Below are positions 6,614 through 14,410 of a stretch of DNA of 37,681 nucleotides, piece after piece (within the stretch, counting starts at the first letter, position 1; each line of letters starts with the position of its first letter). This DNA is from Acholeplasmatales bacterium (GTDB taxonomy: Bacteria > Bacillota_I > Bacilli_A > Acholeplasmatales > Anaeroplasmataceae): the NCBI GenBank assembly GCA_900767915.1, contig CAAGAX010000032.1, positions 1 to 37,681 on the forward strand. Direction: 5' to 3'. The notes under the pieces were generated by a model, which was given only the letters and a program-made list of their open reading frames with translations, ran no database searches and had not been told where the DNA came from. Position numbers and translations under genes: made by a program.

Positions 6614-8035
6614 ATGCGTAAAACAAAAATTATATGTACATTAGGTCCTGCATGTGATGACGAAGAGACTTTAAAGACAATGATAAAGAATGGTCTTGAT
6701 TGTGCAAGATTAAATTTCTCTCATGGTACTCATGAGGAACAAAAGGTTCGTATGGATCGTGTAAAAAAAATTAGAGAGGAATTAAATATTCCACTACCTA
6801 TTTTATTAGATACAAAGGGACCAGAAATTAGAGTTAGACTATTTAAAGATGGAAAGATTACATTAAAAACTGGTCAAGAATTCACTTTTTGTAGTGACTA
6901 TGATTTAGTTGGTGATGAAACTAGAGTTGGTCTTACATATCCTGATTTAGCTTTATATGTAAATAAACCTGGAACTAAAATTTTAGCTGATGATGGAAAG
7001 GTATCATTTGAGGTTTTAAGAGTTGAAGGAAAAGATATTGTATGTAAGGTATTGAATGATTCCACATTATCAAATAGAAAATCAATTAACATTCCTAATG
7101 TTATAGTTGATATGCCTTATATTAGTGAAGCAGATAGAAAAGATTTAATTTTTGGTATTACTCAATGTGTTGACTATATTGCAGCATCATTTGTTCGTAG
7201 ACCTGAGGATGTATTGGAAATTAGAAAACTTCTTGATGAATATGATACATCAGGAAAGATTCGTATTATTTCTAAAATCGAAAATACAGAAGGTATTGAA
7301 AAGATGGATGATATCATTGAGGTATCAGATGGTATTATGGTAGCACGTGGCGATATGGGTGTTGAGGTGCCATTTAAGATGTTACCAAAGATTCAAAAGG
7401 AATTAATATCTAAATGCTATCATAAGGGCAAAATTGTTGTAACAGCGACACAAATGCTAGATTCTATGCAACAAAATCCAAGACCAACAAGAGCCGAGGT
7501 ATCAGATGTAGCTAACGCTATTTATGATAGAACAACAGCTATAATGTTATCAGGTGAATCTGCAGCAGGTAAATATCCAATTGAATCAGTAACAGCAATG
7601 GCAGATATTGCATCATATACAGAAGAAAATATTAATTTCAAAAAGAGATTTACTGAAAATAATTTAAATTTAGGTGATGATTTCTTATCATCAATTTGTA
7701 ATGCAGCAGTATCATGTGCATATCAAGTAGATGCAAAAGCTATTATTTGTGTTACAAATCATGGACAAACAGCATTTAAGCTTTCTGCCTATAGACCTGA
7801 TTGTCCTGTAATCGCAATTACAGTAAACGAAAAGGCTTGTAGACAATTAAATTTAGCTTGGAATGTATATCCAGTTTATGCTGAAAAGAAGAGCAATACT
7901 GATGAATTATTTAAATATGCAATTGATAAGGCTTTAGGAACTGGTTTAGTTCATCATGGTGATAAGGTAATTATAACTGGAGCTTCATCTGTTGGTAACG
8001 CAATTACAGATACAATCAAAATTCATATATTATAA
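6614..8035 (+). CDS. pyk: Pyruvate kinase
   Basis: Converts phosphoenolpyruvate and ADP to pyruvate and ATP, the last step of glycolysis, in the cytoplasm. The start MRKTKIICTLGPA is canonical. Other family motifs are ARLNFSHGTHEE, DTKGPEIR, ISKIENTEG (catalytic Lys region), VARGDMGVEVP, VTATQMLDSM, and TRAEVSDVANA. At 473 residues it is the short form, without the extra C-terminal PEP-utilizer-like domain of Bacillus enzymes. The ribosome binding site is unusually poor (TTGAAAG directly before ATG) and the leader is about 140 bases, so translation may be controlled by leader structure. A cre-like site precedes the promoter and a compound hairpin follows. Confidence 0.97.
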   Translation: MRKTKIICTLGPACDDEETLKTMIKNGLDCARLNFSHGTHEEQKVRMDRVKKIREELNIPLPILLDTKGPEIRVRLFKDGKITLKTGQEFTFCSDYDLVGDETRVGLTYPDLALYVNKPGTKILADDGKVSFEVLRVEGKDIVCKVLNDSTLSNRKSINIPNVIVDMPYISEADRKDLIFGITQCVDYIAASFVRRPEDVLEIRKLLDEYDTSGKIRIISKIENTEGIEKMDDIIEVSDGIMVARGDMGVEVPFKMLPKIQKELISKCYHKGKIVVTATQMLDSMQQNPRPTRAEVSDVANAIYDRTTAIMLSGESAAGKYPIESVTAMADIASYTEENINFKKRFTENNLNLGDDFLSSICNAAVSCAYQVDAKAIICVTNHGQTAFKLSAYRPDCPVIAITVNEKACRQLNLAWNVYPVYAEKKSNTDELFKYAIDKALGTGLVHHGDKVIITGASSVGNAITDTIKIHIL

Positions 8036-8053
8036 TTATCATAAGATAAAATT

Positions 8054-8105
8054 AACTCCCTTCATATTATATAGTGTAGTTGAAACTACAGAAGGGAGTT
8101 TTTTT
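8054..8105 (+). terminator. Terminator hairpin that contains the next gene's ribosome binding site
   Basis: The outer arms AACTCCCTTC (8054-8063) and GAAGGGAGTT (8091-8100) are perfect over 10 bp. An inner stem TGTAGT/ACTACA (8075-8090) stacks inside. Seven T follow (8099-8105) and touch the ATG at 8106. The only Shine-Dalgarno for that gene, GGGAG (8094-8098), is in the 3' arm. The element can act as the pyk terminator and, in read-through RNA, as a lid on translation of the next gene. Confidence 0.7.
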
Positions 8106-8444
8106 ATGTCTTGTTCATCTACATGTCCAAATAATACCCAAACTAATGAGGCTTTAGTTGATAATACTTTATTTAAATATAATTTAAATGAGGTTAATGA
8201 TAATTCATATGATTTAGTATGTACTCCATGTAATGTACCTACTGCAGTATATTGTGTTGCAAGAATTACAAAAAGAACAAATTGCTGTAATAATATGGAT
8301 TATTATCAGTCATTTATTAATACTGATCCAGTAGAAATAATTCAAGATTGTAGCTTAGAGGATATTGTATGTCGTTCAATAGCTCATTATATGAATTCAA
8401 TTTGTACTGCAACAACCAAAAATGGTTTCTTTAACTTATTTTAA
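8106..8444 (+). CDS. Cysteine-rich small protein of unknown function
   Basis: A 112-residue protein starting at ATG 8106, seven bases after GGGAG. An upstream in-frame extension to 7992 overlaps pyk and is rejected. It has ten cysteines (residues 3, 7, 39, 42, 50, 60, 61, 82, 89, 100), including a CTPC pair and a CC pair. There is no signal peptide and no membrane helix. The middle VPTAVYCVARITKRTNC looks like beta structure. The composition would suit metal binding or disulfide cross-linking, as in some spore coat proteins, but I do not recognise the family. A terminator hairpin follows at 8462, so it forms its own unit or depends on read-through from pyk. Confidence 0.65.
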   Translation: MSCSSTCPNNTQTNEALVDNTLFKYNLNEVNDNSYDLVCTPCNVPTAVYCVARITKRTNCCNNMDYYQSFINTDPVEIIQDCSLEDIVCRSIAHYMNSICTATTKNGFFNLF

Positions 8445-8461
8445 AATTTAATTAGAATTGT

Positions 8462-8486
8462 AGGCTGTTAATTCAGCCTCTTTTCT
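8462..8486 (+). terminator. Rho-independent terminator after the Cys-rich gene
   Basis: AGGCTG (8462-8467) and CAGCCT (8474-8479) form a hairpin with a TTAATT loop, followed by CTTTTCTT. It closes the pyk and Cys-rich transcription unit before the tRNA promoter. Confidence 0.6.
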
Positions 8487-8606
8487 TATACATTAAATGA
8501 AGAAAATATTTTATAAATTAACATCTCCTTATCTAAGGTATGTTTTTAGCCTATGGCTAAACTGTAACGTCCAAATCAACTTTTTTTAAAAAATATAAAA
8601 AAGCTC

Positions 8607-8635
8607 TTGCAAATAAAAAATAGATATGCTATAAT
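8607..8635 (+). promoter_or_regulatory. SigA promoter of the tRNA pair
   Basis: TTGCAA (8607-8612), a 17-base spacer, and TATAAT (8630-8635) with an extended TGC in front of the -10. This is the strongest consensus promoter in the window and lies 27 bases before the tRNA-Pro gene, as expected for stable RNA genes. Confidence 0.8.
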
Positions 8636-8662
8636 GATTGAGCATTCCAGTGAGGAATAAAA

Positions 8663-8739
8663 CGGGAAATAGCTCAGCTTGGTAGAGCGCTTGGTTTGGG
8701 ACCAAGATGTCGCAGGTTCGAATCCTGTTTTCCCGACCA
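8663..8739 (+). tRNA. trnP: tRNA-Pro (anticodon TGG)
   Basis: A full cloverleaf: acceptor CGGGAAA pairs with TTTCCCG, D arm GCTC/GAGC, anticodon stem CTTGG/CCAAG with loop TTTGGGA (anticodon TGG), T arm GCAGG TTCGAAT CCTGT. The 3' CCA is encoded. It is transcribed together with the tRNA-Gly seven bases downstream. Confidence 0.96.
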
Positions 8740-8746
8740 TTTATAT

Positions 8747-8820
<74 letters not shown>

Positions 8821-8830
8821 AAAGAAAATC

Positions 8831-8860
8831 AAGTCTTAGTTTAATTCTAAGACTTTTTTT
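8831..8860 (+). terminator. Rho-independent terminator after the tRNA pair
   Basis: A perfect 9-bp stem AAGTCTTAG (8831-8839) / CTAAGACTT (8847-8855) is followed by a T run. Confidence 0.8.
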
Positions 8861-8875
8861 ATTTTTAAAACTTTA

Positions 8876-8904
8876 TTGAAATAAAGTAATATTTAAATTA
8901 TAAT
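8876..8904 (+). promoter_or_regulatory. SigA promoter of the DUF1508 gene
   Basis: TTGAAA (8876-8881), a 17-base spacer, and TATAAT (8899-8904), placed 36 bases before the start codon and directly after the tRNA terminator. Confidence 0.6.
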
Positions 8905-8939
8905 AATATTATAGATTTATTGATAGGAGTTTGATAATA

Positions 8940-10505
8940 ATGTTTTTGAATTTTTTTTCTGATTTAAATACTACTGATAAAGTTTTTTTCGCAGTTATTA
9001 TTGGTTCACTTTTACTCGTACTTATTTGGTTTATAATTGGTAAAATACTTAATAATATGGCTGATAAAAAAGCAAAAGAAGCAAAAAATAATTTAGAAAA
9101 TATAAATAATGAAATTAAAGATGATAATGAGTCGTCTAATAATATGACTGAGGTTGTTAAAAAAACTGATAGCGATAGTGAGAATGAATCATCATCAGAT
9201 GAATTAGCCAATCTAGAAAATAAAAATGAAGCTTTAGAAGAAATAAAAAATATAGAAGAAAAGGCTAATGAAAAAACTCTAGATACTATAAATGATTCTC
9301 AAAAGGAAACTATTACTGAAGAAGCTGCTATTGAAGAAAATTCAAATGATCAAGAACAGGAAGAAACAGCTATTACAGATTTAGAAACAGAAGCTAATGA
9401 CTTATCTGACTCAAAATCACAAGAAGAGCCTACTAATATTGATTCATCTACTCAAGAAGAAACTACTAATGTATCTATTGAAGAAGATATTATTGAACCA
9501 TCTCAAGAGGAAAAGCCTATTGAAGTTATAGAAGAAAATCAAGCTGAAATAAATGATGAAGAAAATTCATCAGAGACAATTGAAAAAACTGAAGAATATA
9601 ATGAAACACCTACTCAAGAAGAAAATGAATCTACTTTAGTAACACTTCCACTTGAAAATGAAGAAAGACCAGTTGAAGAATCATCAGCTAATGAAGTAAT
9701 AGAAGAATCAAGTATAAAGCCTCAAAATGAAGTTAATATTGATGATGAAGCAATAAAACCTGAAATTGAAGTTGAAGAAAAAAAGGGAAGAAGCTATAAT
9801 GGAAAATATGAGGTATACCAAGTTGCAGGAGGCTATGCTTATCATTTAAAAGCATCTAATGGTGAAATATTAGTTGTATCTGAAACATTCTCAACAAGAG
9901 AAGGAGTAATTAAAGCAATAGATGTTGTAAAGAGAAATCTAGAAACTGGAACAATAAGATTTTTCTCTGATAAGAAAGGCAAATTTAAATTTAAGCTAGT
10001 ATCTAAAAACTATAGAGTATTATTAATAAGCTCAAATTATCCAACTGAAAAAAGCGCAATTCGTGCATCAGAATCCTTCAAAAAATTTGCAAAAAAGGCT
10101 GATATAGTAGACATAGAATTAGTTGATACAGAATCTAAAACAGCTACTATTATTAATATTGAATCAAGGGATAATAAACCAGGCGGAAAATTCCATATTG
10201 AAAAGTTTAATGGAGAATATAGCTGGGATTTAAAAGCCTCTAATGGTCAAATATTATGTCAAGCTGATGGCTATACTACAAAAGCTGGATGTTTAAATTC
10301 CATTGAATCCTTCAAAAAGAATGTAGTTGAAGGTGTATTTAAGTGCGTAAAGGATAAAACTGGAAGATATTGTTATAAGCTTTATACTCAAAATGGCAGA
10401 GTTTGTGTAGTAGGTGAATCATACACAACTAAATCAAGTGCTGAATCTGCTGCTAATTCAGTAGTTGCATTTTATCAACTAGCAGATATTGTTGAAATAA
10501 AATAA
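8940..10505 (+). CDS. Membrane-anchored acidic protein with four DUF1508 repeats
   Basis: The start is ATG 8940, ten bases after AGGAG; an in-frame TTG at 8931 is too close to it. The 521-residue protein has one N-terminal membrane helix (about 15-37), then about 245 residues of low-complexity, Glu/Asn/Ser-rich linker with a strong negative charge. The C-terminal half has four units of the YegP type (DUF1508): about 288-336, 337-393, 416-464 and 465-521. Each contains a Y/W-x-x-x-L/F-K/V-A/S-x-N-G-x-I-like strand and a later T-K-x-x-A/C helix. YegP-like proteins are usually free cytoplasmic proteins with two units, so the anchor and linker are unusual. With no N-terminal cleavage site, the repeats could face either side of the membrane. 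The function is unknown. Confidence 0.75.
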   Translation: MFLNFFSDLNTTDKVFFAVIIGSLLLVLIWFIIGKILNNMADKKAKEAKNNLENINNEIKDDNESSNNMTEVVKKTDSDSENESSSDELANLENKNEALEEIKNIEEKANEKTLDTINDSQKETITEEAAIEENSNDQEQEETAITDLETEANDLSDSKSQEEPTNIDSSTQEETTNVSIEEDIIEPSQEEKPIEVIEENQAEINDEENSSETIEKTEEYNETPTQEENESTLVTLPLENEERPVEESSANEVIEESSIKPQNEVNIDDEAIKPEIEVEEKKGRSYNGKYEVYQVAGGYAYHLKASNGEILVVSETFSTREGVIKAIDVVKRNLETGTIRFFSDKKGKFKFKLVSKNYRVLLISSNYPTEKSAIRASESFKKFAKKADIVDIELVDTESKTATIINIESRDNKPGGKFHIEKFNGEYSWDLKASNGQILCQADGYTTKAGCLNSIESFKKNVVEGVFKCVKDKTGRYCYKLYTQNGRVCVVGESYTTKSSAESAANSVVAFYQLADIVEIK

Positions 10506-10509
10506 CTAT

Positions 10510-10537
10510 AACGGGCTATTCTTAGCCCGTTATTTTT
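10510..10537 (+). terminator. Rho-independent terminator after the DUF1508 gene
   Basis: AACGGGCTA (10510-10518) and TAGCCCGTT (10523-10531) form a 9-bp GC-rich stem with a four-base loop, followed by ATTTTT. The next gene starts only 17 bases later and may rely on read-through. Confidence 0.75.
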
Positions 10538-10553
10538 AAGAAAGGATATTGAA

Positions 10554-11678
10554 ATGGATTTAATATTACCAGATAAAATAATAAAAGGTACACTATCAGT
10601 TAAGAAAAATAAAGAATCTAAATATGAAAAATGTAAAATTCAACTTATTAACCAAAAAGGTGAAGAATATTATCAAATAAGTCTATATACTGATAAGCAG
10701 GTATTTCATAAAAATAATAAATTAAATGAAATAAATGATGTAATAAATCAATTATTTATTAATTACTTTTTAAATATGGAATTGTATTCTAATGAAAAAA
10801 TCTATTCCTATAGAGTAACATCAAAAGAAAAGCTATTAACTAATATAAGAAAAAATACAGAAACATTAGTTTCAGTTGATCATAATAAAAAGAAGCAATA
10901 TTTATTACCAGAAGGAATGATTATTCCTCCTTTAATTGATTTAGGCGTATTAACTAAGGATGGACATATAATTCAAGCATCCTACGATAAATATAAACAA
11001 ATAAATAGATTTATTGAAATAATAGATGATAATATAAAAGAAGAAAAGAAATTAAAAATCATTGATTTTGGTTGTGGAAAAAGCTATTTAACATTTATAG
11101 TATATTATTACCTAACATTTATTAAAAAAATAGATTGTGAAATAATAGGCTTAGATTTAAAGAATGATGTTATAGATTTTTGTAATTCTCTAGTAGAAAA
11201 ATATAATTATTCTAATATAAAATTCTTAAAGGGAGATATAGCTGATTTCACAGATGATAACAATATTGATATGATAATTACACTTCATGCATGTGATACT
11301 GCAACCGATTATGCTCTATATCATGCGATTAGAATGAAATGTAGATACATATTTTCTGTTCCATGCTGTCAGCATGAAATTAATCAGCAATTATCAACAG
11401 ATAAATTTCATATGATAAATAAATTTGGAATATTAAAAGAACGCTTTTCAGCAATATTAACAGATTCAATAAGAGCTAATATTTTACAATATTGTGGCTA
11501 TAAAACTCAATTATTAGAATTTGTTGATTTTGAAAATTCACCTAAAAATTTATTAATAAGAGCTACACTAACTAATAATAAACCAAATAAAGAAATAAAA
11601 GAAGAAATTGATAATACAATAAAAGAATATAATATCAATCAAACATTATATAATTTAGTTTTTAAAAACAAGAATTAA
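10554..11678 (+). CDS. SAM-dependent methyltransferase (Methyltransf_32 / METTL25-like)
   Basis: A 374-residue cytoplasmic protein. The Rossmann methyltransferase part holds IIDFGCGKSYLTF (SAM motif I) and IIGLDLKND (acidic motif II), followed by the distinctive ITLHACDTATDYAL and FSVPCCQHE motifs of the Methyltransf_32 group. Bacterial members are annotated only as class I methyltransferases, possibly acting on RNA; the substrate is unknown. The N-terminal 120 residues form a separate domain without a recognised motif. The ribosome binding site AAAGGA is well placed. It precedes glmS by 37 bases and may share a transcript with it. Confidence 0.85.
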   Translation: MDLILPDKIIKGTLSVKKNKESKYEKCKIQLINQKGEEYYQISLYTDKQVFHKNNKLNEINDVINQLFINYFLNMELYSNEKIYSYRVTSKEKLLTNIRKNTETLVSVDHNKKKQYLLPEGMIIPPLIDLGVLTKDGHIIQASYDKYKQINRFIEIIDDNIKEEKKLKIIDFGCGKSYLTFIVYYYLTFIKKIDCEIIGLDLKNDVIDFCNSLVEKYNYSNIKFLKGDIADFTDDNNIDMIITLHACDTATDYALYHAIRMKCRYIFSVPCCQHEINQQLSTDKFHMINKFGILKERFSAILTDSIRANILQYCGYKTQLLEFVDFENSPKNLLIRATLTNNKPNKEIKEEIDNTIKEYNINQTLYNLVFKNKN

Positions 11679-11715
11679 AAATAATATCTCACATAAGATT
11701 ACATAGGTGATTATT

Positions 11716-13407
11716 ATGTGTGGAATTTATGGCTATATCGGAAAGTCTAATACATTTGAATTTATTAACAAACTATCTTTATTAGAATATAGAGGATATG
11801 ATTCATGTGGAATTGCTTATGAATATAAGAATCATATCTTTATGACTAAAACAATTGGTAATACCTCTAATCTTAAAAAAAATGTTAAAAAATCAAGCCT
11901 TGATATAGCAATTGGTCATACTAGATGGGCAACTCATGGTGTTATTACTCCGATAAACGCTCATCCATTTACCTCTTACAATAAAAGATTTTATTGTGTT
12001 CATAATGGAGTTATTGAAAACTATTTAGATTTAAAAGCTAAATACAATATAAAACCAATAAGTGATACAGATTCTTCAATAATTCCATACCTATTGGATA
12101 TTTATTTTAATGATAATATTATTGAATCCTTAAAAAAATTATTAGAAGATCTTAAAGGTACATTTGCTATAGTAATATTAGATAAATATAATCCAGATAA
12201 GCTTTATTTTTTAAAAAACAAATCTCCTTTATTAATAAATAAATCTAATGATGATATTTCATTATCATCAGATCAAATAGTATTTAATAATGATTCAAAA
12301 GTAATTGTATTAAATGATTATGATTATGGCTACATTGATAAATCTAATTATTATATATTTAATGATATAAGTAAAAATGATAGAATGAATTTTTTGAAAA
12401 ATGATTTAATTAAAATAAATAAAATCTCTAAGCATTATATGCTTGATGAAATATATTTTCAAAAACATTTACCAAATATAATAAGTACTAAATATAAAAG
12501 TATTCATTTAGATTTTTTTAAAAGTGAGTTATTTAATTGTAAAGAAATAGTATTTATAGGTTCAGGAAGCTCTTATTATGCAGCCTCTATCTTAGCTTAT
12601 GAATATGAGCATAGATTACACAAAAGATGTTATAGTATAATTGCATCTGAAATATCAAATTTTATTTTTAATTCTAAAACAATGGTAATATTGATATCAC
12701 AATCAGGTGAAACAATGGATTTATGCTCTAGCATAGATTATATTAAAAGTAATAATTTAAAAATATATAGCTTATGTAATGTATTACATTCAACATTAGG
12801 ATATCAATCAGATTATGTGTTTCCATTATCAGTAGGTAGAGAAATATCTGTTGCTTCTACAAAAGCATTTATGGCAATGCTATACGTTGGAAGAGGCTTA
12901 TTAATAAATGATTATTTTAATAATTATAAAACTATTCAAGCATCAATTGAAAAAGCCTTATCATTAGAATCGAAAATTAAAGAATTATCTATTGATATAA
13001 GTAAATCTAATATAATATTTTACATAGGCTCAGGAATTGATTACATCTATTCATTAGAAGGATCATTAAAGCTTAAGGAGGTTAGCTATTTACATTCTTT
13101 TTCTATTAACTCAGGAGAGTTAAAGCATGGAAGTTTAGCTTTAGTTGATTCAAATACCTATTGCATTGCAATACTATCTCAATTAAAATATTATAATTCT
13201 ATTAATTCAAGTCTTTCAGAGGTTAAAAGTAGAGGAAGCAAAACGTTATTAATATCTAATGTTGCTAAAGATGCAGATTTATACATTGATGGCGATAGCT
13301 TGTCATTAATCGTAATAATGCAGCTTATATCGTATTATACTGCTTTAAAATTAAATAGACCAATAGATCAGCCTAGAAATCTAGCTAAAAGCGTCACAGT
13401 AAAATAA
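11716..13407 (+). CDS. glmS: Glutamine-fructose-6-phosphate aminotransferase (isomerizing)
   Basis: Makes glucosamine-6-phosphate from fructose-6-phosphate and glutamine, the first step to UDP-GlcNAc for the cell wall. The start ATG 11716 follows AGGTGA and gives MCGIYGYIG, so the catalytic Cys becomes the N-terminus after Met removal. An upstream in-frame GTG at 11707 overlaps the ribosome binding site. Motifs of the glutaminase half are LEYRGYDSCGIA and GHTRWATHG; two SIS domains follow (FIGSGSSYYAA, LISQSGETMD, and GSLKLKEVSY). The C-terminus ends PRNLAKSVTVK as usual. At 563 residues it is slightly shorter than the roughly 600 of most homologues. There is no room upstream for a glmS ribozyme. 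Confidence 0.96.
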   Translation: MCGIYGYIGKSNTFEFINKLSLLEYRGYDSCGIAYEYKNHIFMTKTIGNTSNLKKNVKKSSLDIAIGHTRWATHGVITPINAHPFTSYNKRFYCVHNGVIENYLDLKAKYNIKPISDTDSSIIPYLLDIYFNDNIIESLKKLLEDLKGTFAIVILDKYNPDKLYFLKNKSPLLINKSNDDISLSSDQIVFNNDSKVIVLNDYDYGYIDKSNYYIFNDISKNDRMNFLKNDLIKINKISKHYMLDEIYFQKHLPNIISTKYKSIHLDFFKSELFNCKEIVFIGSGSSYYAASILAYEYEHRLHKRCYSIIASEISNFIFNSKTMVILISQSGETMDLCSSIDYIKSNNLKIYSLCNVLHSTLGYQSDYVFPLSVGREISVASTKAFMAMLYVGRGLLINDYFNNYKTIQASIEKALSLESKIKELSIDISKSNIIFYIGSGIDYIYSLEGSLKLKEVSYLHSFSINSGELKHGSLALVDSNTYCIAILSQLKYYNSINSSLSEVKSRGSKTLLISNVAKDADLYIDGDSLSLIVIMQLISYYTALKLNRPIDQPRNLAKSVTVK

Positions 13408-13430
13408 AAAGGACACATTGTGTCCTTTTT
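13406..13430. terminator. Bidirectional terminator between glmS and spo0A
   Basis: AAAAAGGACACA and its complement TGTCCTTTTT form a symmetrical hairpin (13406-13430) with A and T runs on both sides. It can stop glmS on the plus strand and spo0A on the minus strand. Confidence 0.75.
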
Positions 13431-14211
13431 AACATTTTATTCTATGTGCAAGTCTTAGCTTATCAGCAATCATTGCAATAAACTCAGAATTAGTTGGCTT
13501 TGATTTATTATAGCTAATTGTATATGAGAATATTTGAGATATAGCATCAACGTTACCTCTATTCCACGCAACCTCAATTGAATGTCTAATAGCTCTTTCG
13601 ACTCGAGAAGAGGTAGTATTATATTTTTTAGCAACAGTCGGATATAATACCTTTGTAATACCACTTAATATATCTATATCATTATATACCATTGTAATAG
13701 ATTCTCTTAAATACATATATCCCTTAATATGAGCAGGTACACCAATTTCATGTAATAAATCAGTTATTTCCTTATCAAGATTAACTACACTATTTTTATC
13801 TTCCTTTAAATTGAAGGAATTACCTTTTTTATTGTTTTCCTCATTTAATAATGAAATTAAAGTTTTCTGTAGATTATCTAAATTAACTGGTTTGACTATA
13901 AAGTAGTCAGCACCAGCCTTTGAAGCTCTAGCCATAATATTTTCATTAGAAAACCCCGTAAACATAACAACCTTTTTAGGTCTATGATATTTACTATTTG
14001 AATTAATTTGATTTAAAATTTCTACTCCATCTAGCTCTGGCATGAATATATCAAGTAAAAGTATGTCACATGACTCATTCTCTAGATGCTTAAGTAGCTC
14101 CCTTCCGTTTGTAAATGATTTAACTACGTCAATAAATGATTGCATTTTTAAAAATTCTGAAACCATATTTAATGTTTCTGTGCTATCATCAGCAATTAAT
14201 ATTTTTGCCAT
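13429..14211 (-). CDS. spo0A: Sporulation master regulator Spo0A
   Basis: A response regulator that, when phosphorylated, binds 0A boxes and switches cells to sporulation. The start at 14211 follows GGGAGG; an upstream in-frame ATG at 14232 has no such signal. Of 260 residues, 1-120 are the receiver domain with the acid pocket D8-D9, phosphoacceptor D54 (LLLDIFMPELDG), Thr in MFTG and Lys in FIVKP. The C-terminal effector domain shows SSRVERAIRHSIEVAW (recognition helix region) and the near-invariant KPTNSEFIAMIADKLRL end. Upstream lies a SigA promoter and a cluster of 0A boxes, suggesting autoregulation. Its presence with SpoIIQ and SpoIIID argues for an endospore programme. Confidence 0.97.
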   Translation of the reverse strand: MAKILIADDSTETLNMVSEFLKMQSFIDVVKSFTNGRELLKHLENESCDILLLDIFMPELDGVEILNQINSNSKYHRPKKVVMFTGFSNENIMARASKAGADYFIVKPVNLDNLQKTLISLLNEENNKKGNSFNLKEDKNSVVNLDKEITDLLHEIGVPAHIKGYMYLRESITMVYNDIDILSGITKVLYPTVAKKYNTTSSRVERAIRHSIEVAWNRGNVDAISQIFSYTISYNKSKPTNSEFIAMIADKLRLAHRIKC

Positions 14212-14237
14212 TATTATTCCCTCCCTTAACAATCGCT

Positions 14238-14266
14238 ATATTATCTAACTTTAAAACTAAATGCAA
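14238..14266 (-). promoter_or_regulatory. SigA-type promoter of spo0A
   Basis: On the minus strand TTGCAT (14261-14266), a 17-base spacer and TAATAT (14238-14243) lie about 27 bases before the spo0A start. Confidence 0.6.
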
Positions 14267-14311
14267 TATATTTTTATCAAAAAAAATTAATTCATTTTAT
14301 ACTCAATTAAA

Positions 14312-14373
14312 TTCGACATAATTCCTTTGTCGAAATTAATTATATATTATCATAAATGTCAAATTATGTCGAA
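14312..14373. promoter_or_regulatory. Cluster of Spo0A boxes upstream of spo0A
   Basis: The 0A box TGTCGAA occurs three times exactly: minus strand at 14312-14318, plus strand at 14328-14334 and 14367-14373. A one-mismatch copy, TGTCAAA, lies at 14357-14363. The sites are 46 to 107 bases upstream of the -35 of spo0A, in the gap between spo0A and the pectinesterase gene. Spacing of 16, 29 and 10 bases between neighbours suggests more than one bound dimer. Confidence 0.75.
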
Positions 14374-14382
14374 ATCTATTAA

Positions 14383-14410
14383 AAAGGAAAAAAGGAGATT
14401 AAATCTCCTT
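14383..14410 (-). terminator. Terminator overlapping the pectinesterase stop codon
   Basis: AAGGAGATT (14392-14400) and AATCTCCTT (14402-14410) form a stem; on the minus strand it is followed by a T-rich run (A tract at 14381-14391). The stop codon at 14399-14401 sits in the loop, so the last codons double as terminator sequence. Confidence 0.65.

Noticed and set aside
7992..8105. Upstream extension of the Cys-rich protein frame into pyk
   Set aside because: The extension overlaps the end of pyk, has no ribosome binding site, and runs through the terminator hairpin. ATG 8106 has GGGAG at correct spacing.
11679..11715. glmS ribozyme upstream of glmS
   Set aside because: Only 37 bases separate the methyltransferase gene from glmS, far too few for the ribozyme, and none of its core sequence is visible.
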